This document shows, in pieces, positions 33,017 through 42,310 of a DNA stretch of 64,000 bases (positions are counted from its first letter, which is position 1; every line of letters starts with the position of its first letter). A program made the position numbers and the translations under genes. The stretch lies in contig NZ_CP134606.1 of assembly GCF_031844685.1 (NCBI RefSeq), positions 186,001 to 250,000 on the forward strand, given 5' to 3'. The notes under the pieces are model-generated. The model saw nothing but the letters and a program-made list of their open reading frames with translations, searched no databases and was not told the origin of the DNA. The DNA is from Streptomyces sp. ITFR-21. Its GTDB lineage: Bacteria; Actinomycetota; Actinomycetes; Streptomycetales; Streptomycetaceae.

Positions 33017-33552
33017 GTGTCGCCCTCCAGCGTGGCTTGGGACGTGACCGGGTACTTCAGGCGCTGCTTGGCGAGTTCGACGGCCTTACCGGAGCTCGTG
33101 TAGACGGGCTTCCAGCCGGTCGCGTCGAAGCAGTCGCTGAGCGTGGCCGCCTTGTTCTTGGTGTCGACGGAAGTGACCTTGGGGTTCATCTCGGGCCTGC
33201 CGGTGAACTTGATGCCCAGCGACCTGTTCCTCAGGACGGACTTCTTGAGGTCGGCCGAGGCGTCGCCCTTCGCGTACTTGGCCAGGTCCTGGGTGTGCAG
33301 GTCGCCGTCGGCGCCCATCTTGATCTGGATCTCGCGCATGTTGGTGTACGCGGAGAGCACGTCGTCCTTGGCCGCCTGGTCCGGGTCGCTGGTAGGCGAC
33401 TTGGACGCCGGCGCGTTCGTGGAGGGCGAGGACGGGGTGCTCTTCGGGTCGCTGGAGCCGCAGCCGGCCAGAGCGCCGGCAACCACTACGCAGGTGAGTA
33501 CGGGTCCGGCGAGACGCAGGACGCGGGAACGGGTCTTGGCGGGCGATGCCAT
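32971..33552 (-). CDS. Lipoprotein, first gene of the Tad operon
   Basis: A 193-aa lipoprotein. The lipobox is VVAGALAGCGSS near residue 30. A Ser/Thr/Pro-rich spacer is followed by a cystatin/NTF2-like small domain (DDVLSAYTNMREIQIKMGAD, DGDLHTQDLAKYAKGD, WLITKITADRTKGC). The gene directly upstream is over 500 bp away, so it probably starts the operon. Function unknown. Confidence 0.8.
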   Translation of the reverse strand: MASPAKTRSRVLRLAGPVLTCVVVAGALAGCGSSDPKSTPSSPSTNAPASKSPTSDPDQAAKDDVLSAYTNMREIQIKMGADGDLHTQDLAKYAKGDASADLKKSVLRNRSLGIKFTGRPEMNPKVTSVDTKNKAATLSDCFDATGWKPVYTSSGKAVELAKQRLKYPVTSQATLEGDTWLITKITADRTKGC

Positions 33553-34081
33553 CGGCGGAAATCCCTTTCAGGTGTCGGGTACGGCACTGGCGCACGGGCC
33601 ATGCGGACGAGACCGCGGAGAGGAGGTTCCTCTACCGCGTCTCGACAGTCATGGACACGCACGTCAGGCCAGGACCCGGCGAGCCTACGACCACGCTCGG
33701 AAGGCAGGCGCTGCGTTCCGGCCGGTCGTGGCGAAGGATGTCCGTCGGTGAGGCCAGACGCCCAAGGCCGGCGACGCGGGCCCTCGGCGACGCCTCCCAT
33801 GGGGCGGAGGCGGCCGTTCCCGCTCGTGCCGGCCGCCGGGCACTCGGCCGGGACCGAGTCGGCGCCCAGCCGGTTCCCGCCGGTGCGGAAGCAGTTCTCG
33901 TGTGGATCAACGCGAAAATCCCCCTCGCAGTCAGGGACGCCGCGTCTCCCACAACGCGATCAGTCCGTGGCTGATTCTGGTTGGACCAATTCGGAGGAGC
34001 CAGGACCGGTTTTTTCCGGTAGACGCGTTTCAGGTATATGCCGCTGTCTTGGGCCAGTTGGCGGGCTTACCGGCCGGGGCG
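33553..34081. other. Gap upstream of the Tad operon
   Basis: 529 bp that must contain the Tad promoter on the minus strand. Nothing I could defend as a -10/-35 pair or a gene; one small hairpin-like AGAGGAaCCTCCTCT lies near 33616-33632. Plus-strand open frames are shadows. Confidence 0.4.
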
Positions 34082-34603
34082 TCAGGGCCGCACGGACAGC
34101 GCCGGGCCCGAGGGGCGCAGCGCTTCGGCGGCCGCGGCCCCGTCCGGACCGGTGACGGCCTGGAGCCGCTGCTCGACCAGGTGACCGGCCGGATGGCCAG
34201 GGCCGTAGACCGACGTCAGCAGCGCCAGGAGCAGGTGCCCGGTTCGCGCTGCTTCGGCCGCGTCGTCCACGGTGAACCAGGAGGCGACGGCATTGCGGAC
34301 CTGACGGCGGACCTGGCGGTCGTCTCCCGGCAGCGAGCGCAGCCATCCGGTCGCGGCCTGGATCCCAGCGTCGGTGGCGGTGACCGGTCGGCCGGCGAGC
34401 TGGGCGCAGAAGGCGACGAGTTCGACGGCGTGCAGGGTGTGCGCGTGAGCCGGGCCGTGGCTGTCGGAGAGCTCCGCGGCCAGGCCCTGGGCCATCGCCA
34501 GCGCCTCCGCAGGCGTACCGGCCCGTGCCGCGTCGCCGATGCAGTTCACGCGGGGGGCGAGAAATTCCGGCACGGGAGCCGGACAGGCCGGGCTGGAAGG
34601 CAT
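34082..34603 (-). CDS. Hypothetical helical protein
   Basis: A 173-aa protein. ATG at 34603 has GGGAGAG upstream. Regular helices (AEALAMAQGLAAELSDSHGP, HTLHAVELVAFCAQLAGRP, VRRQVRNAVASWFTVDDAA) resemble one TPR-like bundle. No known domain. Function unknown. Confidence 0.65.
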   Translation of the reverse strand: MPSSPACPAPVPEFLAPRVNCIGDAARAGTPAEALAMAQGLAAELSDSHGPAHAHTLHAVELVAFCAQLAGRPVTATDAGIQAATGWLRSLPGDDRQVRRQVRNAVASWFTVDDAAEAARTGHLLLALLTSVYGPGHPAGHLVEQRLQAVTGPDGAAAAEALRPSGPALSVRP

Positions 34604-34923
34604 GGCTCTCCCTGGGGCATGGCTGGAGACAGGTGCGAGCGGGTGCCGCCGCCGGGGGGGGGCCGGCGGCGGCATCCGGAATCGAGTCCAGCATCAGCGT
34701 GCTGCTCGACCGCGCACGTCAACGGGCGTGGGAGGGCCCTCGGTGCCTGGGCGGCGCTCCCCCGTGCGTGCACGGCGCGCCGACACCCGTACTTCACCGT
34801 CCGGACGTGGGGGAGGCAAGCTCGATCGGCCCAAGTTCATTTCATATTTCAACCGTTGAAATGCTCCGCGGCCCGGCGTTTCACCAGCCGGAACGAGCGG
34901 AGCTCAACGGTGCGGCGGCGGAG
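34604..34923. other. Gap with an orphan operator-like palindrome
   Basis: 320 bp between the helical protein gene and the stop of the MBL-fold gene. The AT-rich palindrome at 34846-34862 is the only notable structure; no gene begins next to it. Confidence 0.5.
34846..34862. promoter_or_regulatory. Palindrome ATTTCAACCGTTGAAAT
   Basis: A perfect 7-bp inverted repeat with a 3-bp centre in a locally AT-rich stretch. TTCAA-N-TTGAA sites are typical MarR-family operators in actinobacteria. The neighbouring MBL-fold gene ends, rather than starts, near it. Confidence 0.5.
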
Positions 34924-35898
34924 TCAGCGCGCTGGCTCGGCCACCGACGCCCTGTCCCACGCGATGCGGGCCGCGTGCTCCATCAGCTCGAGCAGGTCGG
35001 GCGCGGCCGTGTCTCCATCAAGGTGGCGGTACTCCGTGCTGAGGGTGATCGCGAGCCGCTCCGGCAGACCCAGGCCGGCGTAGCGGTCCTCCGCCACGAG
35101 GATGCGTGCCGCCTCGACGGCGCTCTTGCCCTGGCCGTGCATGAGGTAGGCCTGGTCGGACAGGTCGTCCAGGTAGGTGACGTACGTCCGGAGCTCGTCG
35201 GGCGTCATGAGAGGGCCGTGGCCCGGCACGATCCACTCAGGATCGAGGCCCAGGATCTGCTCGCAGGCGACGGACACTCGCTCCAGAGGCCCGGCCCAGT
35301 GTGACGGGTGGTCGCCGGAGAAGACGATGTCGCCGGCGAACACCGTCCGCTGCGCGGGCAGATGGACGATCAGGTCGCCGACGGTGTGCGCCGGTCCCAC
35401 CTCGTGCAGCTCCACGGGTATTTCGCCGACCACCAGGTCGCGGTGGCCGGCGAAAGTATCGGTGGGCGGAAGTACCTGTATGTCAGAGAAGTCGAATTTG
35501 CCGAAGTGGTGGCGGAAGTACCAGCCGAGCGGCTGGCCGGGATCAGTGTCGTTGACGAGGGTGTAGAGCTGCTGCGGAGTCGGTTCCAGGCACTGATGGT
35601 CCAAGGCGGCGCGGGTGGCGAGGACTTCGGCGCCGGGAAGCTGCTGCAAGCCCCAGGTGTGGTCGCCGTTGGCGTGCGTGACGGCGACGCGGTCCAGCGC
35701 CGCGTGCGGGCCGGCGGCCGCGCGGGCGGCGGCGAGGAAGGTGTCCGTCAGACCGGGGGTGTACGGAGTGTCGACCAGCAGAGCCTGGCCCTGGGACGTG
35801 ATCAGTCCACAGTTGGCAAGTCCCCACGTCGCCGCCTGTCTGGGCTGCCACGCGAAGACTCCGGGGGCGATCTGAGTCAGAAGAGATTCGAGGGTCAT
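34924..35898 (-). CDS. Metallo-beta-lactamase-fold hydrolase
   Basis: A 324-aa MBL-fold protein. The metal motif reads THANGDHTWG (Asn in place of the second His), then AHTVGDLIVH, FAGDIVFSGDHPSHW and VPGHGPLMT. The C-terminal 80 residues are helical. The start at 35898 (MTLESLL) has no good ribosome-binding site; an ATG two codons upstream is equally possible. The substrate is not evident. Confidence 0.8.
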   Translation of the reverse strand: MTLESLLTQIAPGVFAWQPRQAATWGLANCGLITSQGQALLVDTPYTPGLTDTFLAAARAAAGPHAALDRVAVTHANGDHTWGLQQLPGAEVLATRAALDHQCLEPTPQQLYTLVNDTDPGQPLGWYFRHHFGKFDFSDIQVLPPTDTFAGHRDLVVGEIPVELHEVGPAHTVGDLIVHLPAQRTVFAGDIVFSGDHPSHWAGPLERVSVACEQILGLDPEWIVPGHGPLMTPDELRTYVTYLDDLSDQAYLMHGQGKSAVEAARILVAEDRYAGLGLPERLAITLSTEYRHLDGDTAAPDLLELMEHAARIAWDRASVAEPAR

Positions 35899-35965
35899 GG
35901 GCATGCATTGTGCGGGCGGGCGCGCCCCGGCGGAAATCGTTCCGCCGGGACGAGTGCCTTCGCTG

Positions 35966-36838
35966 CTAACTCTTGGGCTCGAACACCAGGAAGAAGAACC
36001 GGGCACCCGGGCTCCCGAACGGCTGCGCCGCGCACATCGTGACGTTGCCCAGCTGGGAGGGCGCGTGCTGCTCGCAGCACCGGTCCCTGAGATCCACGCA
36101 GCCCTGCGGGGCCGTGTAGCCGGCGTGCCGCATGACGCGGGTGTCCCCGTCAGGGTGGACGTAGGCGATGTTGTGATTGCGGTAGATCGGGCCGACGACC
36201 GGGTCCTCGTTGACATCCTTGTCGAGCTGCTTCAGGTCCACGTTTTCGGGATGGGCGGCCACCGCGGTCCGCAGCTGGGCCGCGACGGGCTCGGCCCACC
36301 GCTTCTCCCAGTCGACGAGGTGGTGCTCGCGGGCGTCTTCCCGCAGCAGCATCCACCGGATGAGGTTCTGCTCGGGCAGTCTGGGCGTCGTGCCCGGGTC
36401 CTGCGGGAACATGCGTATGAAGTCATCGTTCGCGGCCAGGACGTTCCAGGCCACGTCGTTGATGTAACAGGGCTGCCCAGAGACGCGGTTGACGGCCTGC
36501 TGCCAGGCCGGCGCGACGTTCGTCCCGGCCGTCGGGTCCATGGGAATGGGCGGTTCGTAGCCCAGGGAGTAGACGTAGAGCGCGGTGCGCTCCCGTTCCT
36601 CCATCCGCAGCACCTTGGCCACGTTGTCGAGGAATTCGGTGCTCGGTGTTGCCATGTCGCCGCGCTCGAGGTCGGCGTACGTCCGCTCGGTCACGAACAG
36701 GGCCTGCGCCACCTGCGCCTGCGACAGCCCGGTCGAGCGCCGCCCCCGCCCGGTCCGCTTCGGCCAGCCCAGCTCGACCGGATTGATCTGTCCCCGCTTC
36801 CATCGCAGCAGCTGCTGCAACGCCTCCTTGTTGTTCAA
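35966..36838 (-). CDS. MmyB-type XRE regulator, start codon abutting an IS element
   Basis: A 290-aa regulator: N-terminal HTH (GRGRRSTGLSQAQVAQALFV, YADLERGDMATPS) and a C-terminal MmyB-like PAS-type domain (PCYINDVAWNVLAANDDFIR, NLIRWMLLREDAREH, TRVMRHAGYT). Its only usable start is the TTG at 36836-36838, whose first base touches the terminal inverted repeat of the IS1380 element. The IS end supplies GGAGG 5 nt upstream. Sequence before the TTG may have been lost, or expression may now depend on the IS. Confidence 0.8.
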   Translation of the reverse strand: MNNKEALQQLLRWKRGQINPVELGWPKRTGRGRRSTGLSQAQVAQALFVTERTYADLERGDMATPSTEFLDNVAKVLRMEERERTALYVYSLGYEPPIPMDPTAGTNVAPAWQQAVNRVSGQPCYINDVAWNVLAANDDFIRMFPQDPGTTPRLPEQNLIRWMLLREDAREHHLVDWEKRWAEPVAAQLRTAVAAHPENVDLKQLDKDVNEDPVVGPIYRNHNIAYVHPDGDTRVMRHAGYTAPQGCVDLRDRCCEQHAPSQLGNVTMCAAQPFGSPGARFFFLVFEPKS

Positions 36839-38526
36839 CCTAGCCTCCGCGTTTCGTTTGCAGTGGTGTCCGAATCTTGAGCGGGAACGCGAAAGTGCCT
36901 TCCGAGCTGGGATGATGAGGCTTGTCTAGGGCTTCTGTCATCACAGCGAGAAGGCACTTTCTGCGTGCAGACTACCGGGTCACGCCCCGCGCTGGTCGTG
37001 TCGGCCGACGGTCGCGGAGTGGTCAGTCACGCCGGGTCGCGTCTGCTGGCCGACCTCGCCGACGCCACCGGCCTTACGGGGGCCTTCACCGACACGCTGC
37101 GCCGGCTGCGGCCACGGGGCACCGGGCACGACCCCGGCCGGGTCGCTGTCGATGTGGCAGTGATGCTCGCCGACGGCGGCCAGGCCATCTCCGACTTGGC
37201 CCTGTTGCGCGACCAGCCCGGCGTGTTCGGCCCGGTCGCTTCCACTCCGACCGCCTGGCGTCTGCTGGCCGGCATCGACCCGGCCGCACTCGCCGGGCTG
37301 CGCTCGGCCAGGGCCGCCGCCCGTGACGTCGCCTGGCTGCAGGCCGCCGAGACCAAAGGCGGCATAGCAGCGGCCCGCGCAGGTGGCCGGGACCTGCCCG
37401 GCCTGGTCCTGGACATCGATGCCACCCTGGTGACCTGCCACTCCGACAAGGAACAGGCGGCACCCACCTACAAACGCGGCTTCGGCTACCACCCGCTGCT
37501 GTGCTTCCTGGACAACACCGGCGAGGCCCTGGCCGGACTGCTGCGGCCGGGCAACGCCGGCGCGAACACCGCCAGCGACCACATCACCGTTCTCGACCGG
37601 GCCCTGGCCCAGATCCCCGACGCCCACCGCCACGGCACCCCGATCCTGGTCCGCGCCGACAGCACCGGAGGCGCGAAAACCTTCCTCGCCCACCTGCGCT
37701 CCCTGCGGGACCGGGGCATCCGCACGTCCTTCTCCGTGGGATACGCGGTCACCGAACCCGTCCGCCGGGCGGTCCGGGCCCTGCCCGACCGGTTCTGGCA
37801 CCCGGCTCTGGAGCAGGACGGCACCCTGCGGGCCGGCGCGCAGGTCGCCGAGCCGACCGGCATGGTCGACCTGACCGGCCACCCCGACGGCACACGCCTC
37901 ATCGTCCGGCGCGAACGCCCGCACCCCGGAGCGCAGTTGTCGCTGTTCGACCTCGACGAGGGCATGCGCCACCAGGCGTTCCTCACCGACACTCCCGTCG
38001 GCGAAGGCTCGCTGCAGTTTCTGGAGGTCCGCCACCGCGGACATGCCCGCGTCGAGGACCGCATCCGCTGCGGCAAGACCACCGGCTTCGGCCGCTTCCC
38101 CTCCCGCCACTTCGCCATCAACACCGCGTGGCTGGAGCTGGCCCTGACCGCCATCGACCTGCTCGCCTGGACCCAGACCCTCCTGCTGGACGGCGAACTG
38201 GCCACCGCCGAGCCGAAGAAACTCCGCTACCGCCTGCTGCACGCAGCAGCCCGCCTCACCCGCGGAGGACGACGCCCCCACCTGCGGATCGCCGCTACCT
38301 GGCCCTGGCGAAATGAGCTGACCAAGGCATTCACGCACCTCGCGGCACTGCCCAGACCAGCCACCTGACCCATGGCCCAGCCCTGTTCACCTACGACCCG
38401 AGGAACCCTGGAGCACCCGACCCAGCGTCGGGCCAAAGCCATACCCACCCCACACAAACCGCGACGACCACCGAAAAGAGACGTCAGCCCAGCTCAGCAA
38501 AGCCCAACCGAAACAGGGAGGCTAGG
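36839..38526 (+). mobile_element. IS1380-family insertion sequence
   Basis: A 1688-bp element. Ends are CCTAGCCTCCGCGTTTCG (36839-36856) and its inverted counterpart at 38509-38526, matching at 16 of 18 positions plus more inward. IS1380 members such as ISEcp1 also begin with CCTAG. No duplication is visible outside the ends, unless the palindromic CTAG itself is the duplicated target. A second internal pair (GAAAGTGCCTTC near 36890 and GAAGGCACTTTC near 36949) flanks the promoter region of the transposase. Confidence 0.8.
36965..38368 (+). CDS. IS1380-family transposase
   Basis: A 467-aa DDE transposase starting at GTG. The first catalytic Asp is in LVLDIDATLVTCHSDKE, the second in PILVRADSTGGAKTF and the Glu region in RHFAINTAWLELALTA. 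Length and motif spacing match complete IS1380 transposases, so the element may be active. Confidence 0.92.
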   Translation: MQTTGSRPALVVSADGRGVVSHAGSRLLADLADATGLTGAFTDTLRRLRPRGTGHDPGRVAVDVAVMLADGGQAISDLALLRDQPGVFGPVASTPTAWRLLAGIDPAALAGLRSARAAARDVAWLQAAETKGGIAAARAGGRDLPGLVLDIDATLVTCHSDKEQAAPTYKRGFGYHPLLCFLDNTGEALAGLLRPGNAGANTASDHITVLDRALAQIPDAHRHGTPILVRADSTGGAKTFLAHLRSLRDRGIRTSFSVGYAVTEPVRRAVRALPDRFWHPALEQDGTLRAGAQVAEPTGMVDLTGHPDGTRLIVRRERPHPGAQLSLFDLDEGMRHQAFLTDTPVGEGSLQFLEVRHRGHARVEDRIRCGKTTGFGRFPSRHFAINTAWLELALTAIDLLAWTQTLLLDGELATAEPKKLRYRLLHAAARLTRGGRRPHLRIAATWPWRNELTKAFTHLAALPRPAT

Positions 38527-38663
38527 ACCCCTCCCCGGTGGTTCCGTATGTGCGGCCCGCTCCGGCGATATACCGGAAGTCGCGGCTCCTGAAATTCGCG
38601 GGCCGGAAAATTCAGAGCCTGGTGACGCAGATGGCGGCCGGGAAAGATCGGCCACCGGATCGA

Positions 38664-39491
38664 ATGCGCGTTGTGGGAGACGCGACGGTCCCCGATCGCG
38701 AGGGGGAGTTCGCGTTGCTGCACCCTGTTGGCGTCCCGTCGGACCGCACCGGCGGAAGCGTGGCACGCACCATGGCGGTGCTCAGGGCGTTGATCCGCCT
38801 CGGTCCGCAGGAGCAGCCGCTGGCCGCGATCGCCGAGTCGTGCGGCCTGCCTTCGCCGACCGTCCACCGGTACTTGCAGGCGCTCGTACGCGAAGGCGCT
38901 GTCGAGCAACGAGGGCCACGCGCTCGGTACGCGCTGGTCGACGCGCTGCACAACACCCCTCGATCTCTCGCATCCGCTCAGCCGTCTCCGGCCGGCCAGC
39001 CCTCGCCTGCTGTGAGGGCTGAGCTCGTCACACTACAGTCGAGAACAGGCCAGATCGCACTCGTTTATCGACCGCATCTGATCGGTATACCGATGAGAAT
39101 CTGTGCAGAACGGGCATACGGTGCGCACGGCGAAGAAGTGCTCGCAGCGTCGGAAGTTGTACAGCGCAACCTTGAGGCCGCCCCCTTGGACGCGGACGCC
39201 GCTGGTCTCGCGATCCTGGCCTGCCTCGGGCCCGAAACTGGCTCCAAGATCGACATAACCTGCATCCGTGAGGAAGGTCACATAGTCGGCGCCGCGCCGA
39301 TTCCGAACCGCAGCATGATCGCCGCACCGGTGTGGTTCGGCTCGGCGGTCGCGGGTTGCGTGGCTCTCCTCGCGGCCGACTCCCAGATGAAACGCCCGTC
39401 CACCCGGTCCCGCTACGTCGACGCGGTGATGGACAGCGCGGCCGCGATGAGCGGCCTGTTGACGCGTTCAGGCAGCCGCCGGGCGGGCTGA
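38664..39491 (+). CDS. IclR-like transcriptional regulator
   Basis: About 275 aa. The winged HTH is GGSVARTMAVLRALIRLGPQ, then LAAIAESCGLPSPTVHRYL and VEQRGPRARYALV. The C-terminal part resembles an IclR effector domain (TGQIALVYRPHLIGIPMRIC, LDADAAGLAILACLG, IPNRSMIAAPVWFG). The start is unsettled (38538, 38631, 38664 or later); none has a strong ribosome-binding site, and the 5' end lies close to the IS1380 end. It precedes fabG by 42 bp and probably regulates it. Confidence 0.7.
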   Translation: MRVVGDATVPDREGEFALLHPVGVPSDRTGGSVARTMAVLRALIRLGPQEQPLAAIAESCGLPSPTVHRYLQALVREGAVEQRGPRARYALVDALHNTPRSLASAQPSPAGQPSPAVRAELVTLQSRTGQIALVYRPHLIGIPMRICAERAYGAHGEEVLAASEVVQRNLEAAPLDADAAGLAILACLGPETGSKIDITCIREEGHIVGAAPIPNRSMIAAPVWFGSAVAGCVALLAADSQMKRPSTRSRYVDAVMDSAAAMSGLLTRSGSRRAG

Positions 39492-39533
39492 TTGACTACA
39501 GGACCACCGCAAAGCACAGCAGAAAGGCACTCC

Positions 39534-40238
39534 GTGTCCCGTTCAGTCCTGATCACCGGCGGCAATCGCGGCATAGGCCTGGCCATCGCCCGCCACCTCG
39601 CGGCCGCGGGTGACCGCGTCGCTGTCACCTACCGCTCGGGCGAGCCGCCGGAGGGGCTCCTGGCCGTCCACTGCGACATCACCGACACCGAGCAGGTGGA
39701 CGTCGCCTTCAAACAGGTCGAGGAGCAGCACGGCCCCGTCGAGGTCCTGATCGCCAACGCCGGCGTCACCAAGGACCAGCTCCTGATGCGCATGACCGAG
39801 GACGACTTCACCTCGGTCATCGACACCAACCTGACCGGGGCGTTCCGCATCACCAAGCGCGCCACCCGCGGGATGCTGCGTGCGAAGAAGGGCCGCGTCG
39901 TCCTCATCTCCTCCGCCGTCGCGCTACGCGGGGAGAGCGGCCAGGCCAACTACGCCGCGTCCAAGGCCGGCCTCGTCGGCTTCGCGCGTTCCATGGCCCG
40001 CGAACTGGGCTCGCGCAACATCACCTTCAACGTCGTCGCGCCGGGCCTGACCGAGACCTCCATGAGCGAGAAGCTCAGCGACGAGCAGCGTGAGCACCTC
40101 AAGAGCCAGATCCCGCTCGGCCGGTTGGCCCGGCCGGAGGAGATCGCAGCGACCGTCGCCTTCCTTGCCTCCGAGGAGGCCGCCTACATCACCGGTGCCG
40201 TTGTCCCGGTCGACGGCGGAGCCGGCATGGGGCACTGA
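39534..40238 (+). CDS. fabG: 3-oxoacyl-ACP reductase
   Basis: A 234-aa classical short-chain dehydrogenase of the FabG type: cofactor motif ITGGNRGIGLAIA, NAG in LIANAGVTKD, catalytic Ser in VLISSAVALRG, Tyr/Lys in YAASKAGLVGF, and the FabG-like end AAYITGAVVPVDGGAGMGH. GTG at 39534 has AGAAAGG upstream. It reduces 3-oxoacyl-ACP to the 3-hydroxy form with NADPH. No enoyl reductase follows, unlike the core fabG-fabI pair of actinobacteria, so this is a spare copy. Confidence 0.9.
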   Translation: MSRSVLITGGNRGIGLAIARHLAAAGDRVAVTYRSGEPPEGLLAVHCDITDTEQVDVAFKQVEEQHGPVEVLIANAGVTKDQLLMRMTEDDFTSVIDTNLTGAFRITKRATRGMLRAKKGRVVLISSAVALRGESGQANYAASKAGLVGFARSMARELGSRNITFNVVAPGLTETSMSEKLSDEQREHLKSQIPLGRLARPEEIAATVAFLASEEAAYITGAVVPVDGGAGMGH

Positions 40239-40524
40239 ACCCCATGAACACCCACCCCAGGAGTCCGATGCGCGAATTGACCTGACAGAGGGAGCAGTCC
40301 CCCGGGGCCGCCCCACGGCCAAGAGGCATCAGGTGTGTCCAGCACCTCGGCCTCGGCCGCCGCATCCCTGCCACCACCGCGCGAGTGTCCAGCTCGCCCG
40401 GTGAAGAACCCGGTCAATGACCGGGCAACACCGCCCCTGCCAGGGCGGATCACTTGGTTCCCGAAGAACCCGGCCCCACCGAGGCGGGGCCGTCGCATGC
40501 CCGAAAGGAGGGCGTGCCCTGCCC
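40239..40524. other. Hairpin-rich region before the replication-like gene
   Basis: 286 bp containing three inverted repeats in 84 bp: CCCGGTCA/TGACCGGG (40409-40425), CCGCCC/GGGCGG (40431-40448) and CGGCCCC/GGGGCCG (40471-40492). GAAGAACCCGG occurs directly repeated at 40403-40413 and 40463-40473. It may be a terminator of fabG combined with a control or origin region for the next gene. Confidence 0.5.
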
Positions 40525-41766
40525 ATGATGCAGCATGCCCGCGCACCGGTCCAAGAAGTCGCCGCACCACCGTGCCCTGCACCAGGACAACCCCGAATGC
40601 CCGAGAACAGGCAATTCGCCCTCATTCGCGACCATGCGGATCAGGAGGTCGGCACGACCGCGTCCCGCCGTACGCGCCGATCCGAGTTCCTGCGCGCGTG
40701 CACCTGGGCCGTCGAGGCCGGGCTGCACCCCCGGGCCAGCCCCACGACACTGCGCGTCGCCCACGACCTCGCGCACCGCCTGAACACCGACGGTCACGTC
40801 GCCTACAGCCGCGAGCCGATGTGGAGACGCCTACGCATCAGCCGCAGGACCTTGGAACGCCACGTCGCCGTACTGCGCGAAATCGGCCTCCTCGTCTGGG
40901 CCGAACACGGCTCACGCACCAACACCCGCCCCGCCGGCAGCGGTGAATGGGCAGGCACCGCAACCATCTACGCAGTCGTCGTACCCCGCGCCTGGGACGA
41001 CGCGGTCGGGCATCGCATCCGTGGGCGCGGCTATCAGGCCCGGCATGTCGGGTTCACCGAGCGTGGCCGCGAACTGGCCATCGCCGACGCCCGGCGTCGC
41101 GCCCGCCTGCACCGACGCCGTGACGCCCCTTCCCGTAGGACTAACCACCAACGACGTACAGCTCAGGTAGAGGGGAAGAACAACAACACCGCACGTCGGT
41201 CCGGGCGCCAGCGCCCGCGCCAACCCGTGCACGTCCCCGAGCCCTTCCGCGCAAACCCACAGCAGGCCGCATGCGCGGTGTCCATCGCCGCCCGGATACG
41301 TCCACTGGTGCCCTGGACCCAGGCCGAGCAACTGCGGCGCCTGGCCTTCGCCCTGCGGCCCTGGATCAGCGCCGGCCGGTCCGCGGAGGACATCGCCGCC
41401 GAGCTGATGGCGTGGTGGGTGCCCGGCCGGCCCGCGTCCCCCGCTGCGCTGATCCTGGCGCGCTCCCGTGAATCCGCCAGCACTGACGGCCCTGGTGAAG
41501 ACCACGGTCTCGACGACGCGTCCCCGGCCATCACCGGGGTGCCGCCCAACCTGGCCTTCCGCAAGGCCGTGGAGCAACTGCGCGAGTCCCTGCCCCGTCC
41601 CGCCGAACCCTCCGGGCCCGAGGTGCCCGGCTTCGTCATCCGCGACCGGATCCTTGCCTCTCTCCAGCAGGCCGAACGAGCCTGGCGCGGGCGGAGCGCC
41701 CAGGACTGCGCCACGTTCGCCGAGTGGGAGACGATCTGCGACACCAGGGAGGGGACACCGTGGTGA
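40525..41766 (+). CDS. wHTH protein resembling plasmid replication proteins
   Basis: A 413-aa protein. The winged helix lies at about residues 85-125 (YSREPMWRRLRISRRTLERH, VAVLREIGLLVWAEHGSRTN). A basic stretch with RRRARLHRRRD follows, then a helical C-terminal domain (ARIRPLVPWTQAEQLRRLAF, EDIAAELMAWWVPGR). Proteins of this layout are common in Streptomyces plasmids and integrative elements, near replication genes. ATG at 40525 has AAGGAGGG 12 nt upstream; ATG at 40597 is the alternative. Confidence 0.6.
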   Translation: MMQHARAPVQEVAAPPCPAPGQPRMPENRQFALIRDHADQEVGTTASRRTRRSEFLRACTWAVEAGLHPRASPTTLRVAHDLAHRLNTDGHVAYSREPMWRRLRISRRTLERHVAVLREIGLLVWAEHGSRTNTRPAGSGEWAGTATIYAVVVPRAWDDAVGHRIRGRGYQARHVGFTERGRELAIADARRRARLHRRRDAPSRRTNHQRRTAQVEGKNNNTARRSGRQRPRQPVHVPEPFRANPQQAACAVSIAARIRPLVPWTQAEQLRRLAFALRPWISAGRSAEDIAAELMAWWVPGRPASPAALILARSRESASTDGPGEDHGLDDASPAITGVPPNLAFRKAVEQLRESLPRPAEPSGPEVPGFVIRDRILASLQQAERAWRGRSAQDCATFAEWETICDTREGTPW

Positions 41767-41818
41767 CATCGACCGCGCACAGGCCGTACGCGCCGGTGGC
41801 CGGCTCTCGGACGACCCG

Positions 41819-42310
41819 TCACGTTCGGCCTATCGGACCGGGTGCCCCGCCTGCATCGGATGCGGCGGTGCGAGATGGGAGATCGCTCCCGCCCCGGCGT
41901 CCCCGGCCGGATCGCCGAGTGCCCAGGACAGCGCGGAACCCCCGCCACAGTGCACCGGTCACCCGCCACAGGGCAACTCCGCCGCACCCCATCGCTCCGA
42001 GACTCGCAACCAGGCGCACCGCCGGCTCGACGAGCCACACCGCAAGGTGCAGGTGGTTCACCGTCAGCGCCGTCCCGATCAGGCTCAGGCTCAGCACCAT
42101 GAGCACGGCGCTGTGCCCGATCACCGCGTACGAGCGTTTCAGAACCGCGAAGGCGTCCGGATGGGCCTCGCTCCACCGTTCGGGCCGCCTGCTCGCCGCG
42201 TCACTGCGCACTTCTCTCCTCCGCGCAGCGGAAGAAGGGGGCCGCCTCACGCCGGACCTGCTCCCGCGTTGTTCGCTGCCGTCGAAGGGGGCCGGCTCCC
42301 GGATGCTCAT
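41819..42310 (-). CDS. Small membrane protein
   Basis: A 163-aa protein with a basic, Ser/Arg-rich N-terminus, two membrane segments (VIGHSAVLMVLSLSLIGTAL, VRLVASLGAMGCGGVALWRV) and a basic tail. Its ATG overlaps the stop of the HNH nuclease gene by 4 bp, so the two are coupled. Function unknown; an immunity or accessory role for the exported nuclease is conceivable but unsupported. Confidence 0.6.
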   Translation of the reverse strand: MSIREPAPFDGSEQRGSRSGVRRPPSSAARRREVRSDAASRRPERWSEAHPDAFAVLKRSYAVIGHSAVLMVLSLSLIGTALTVNHLHLAVWLVEPAVRLVASLGAMGCGGVALWRVTGALWRGFRAVLGTRRSGRGRRGGSDLPSRTAASDAGGAPGPIGRT

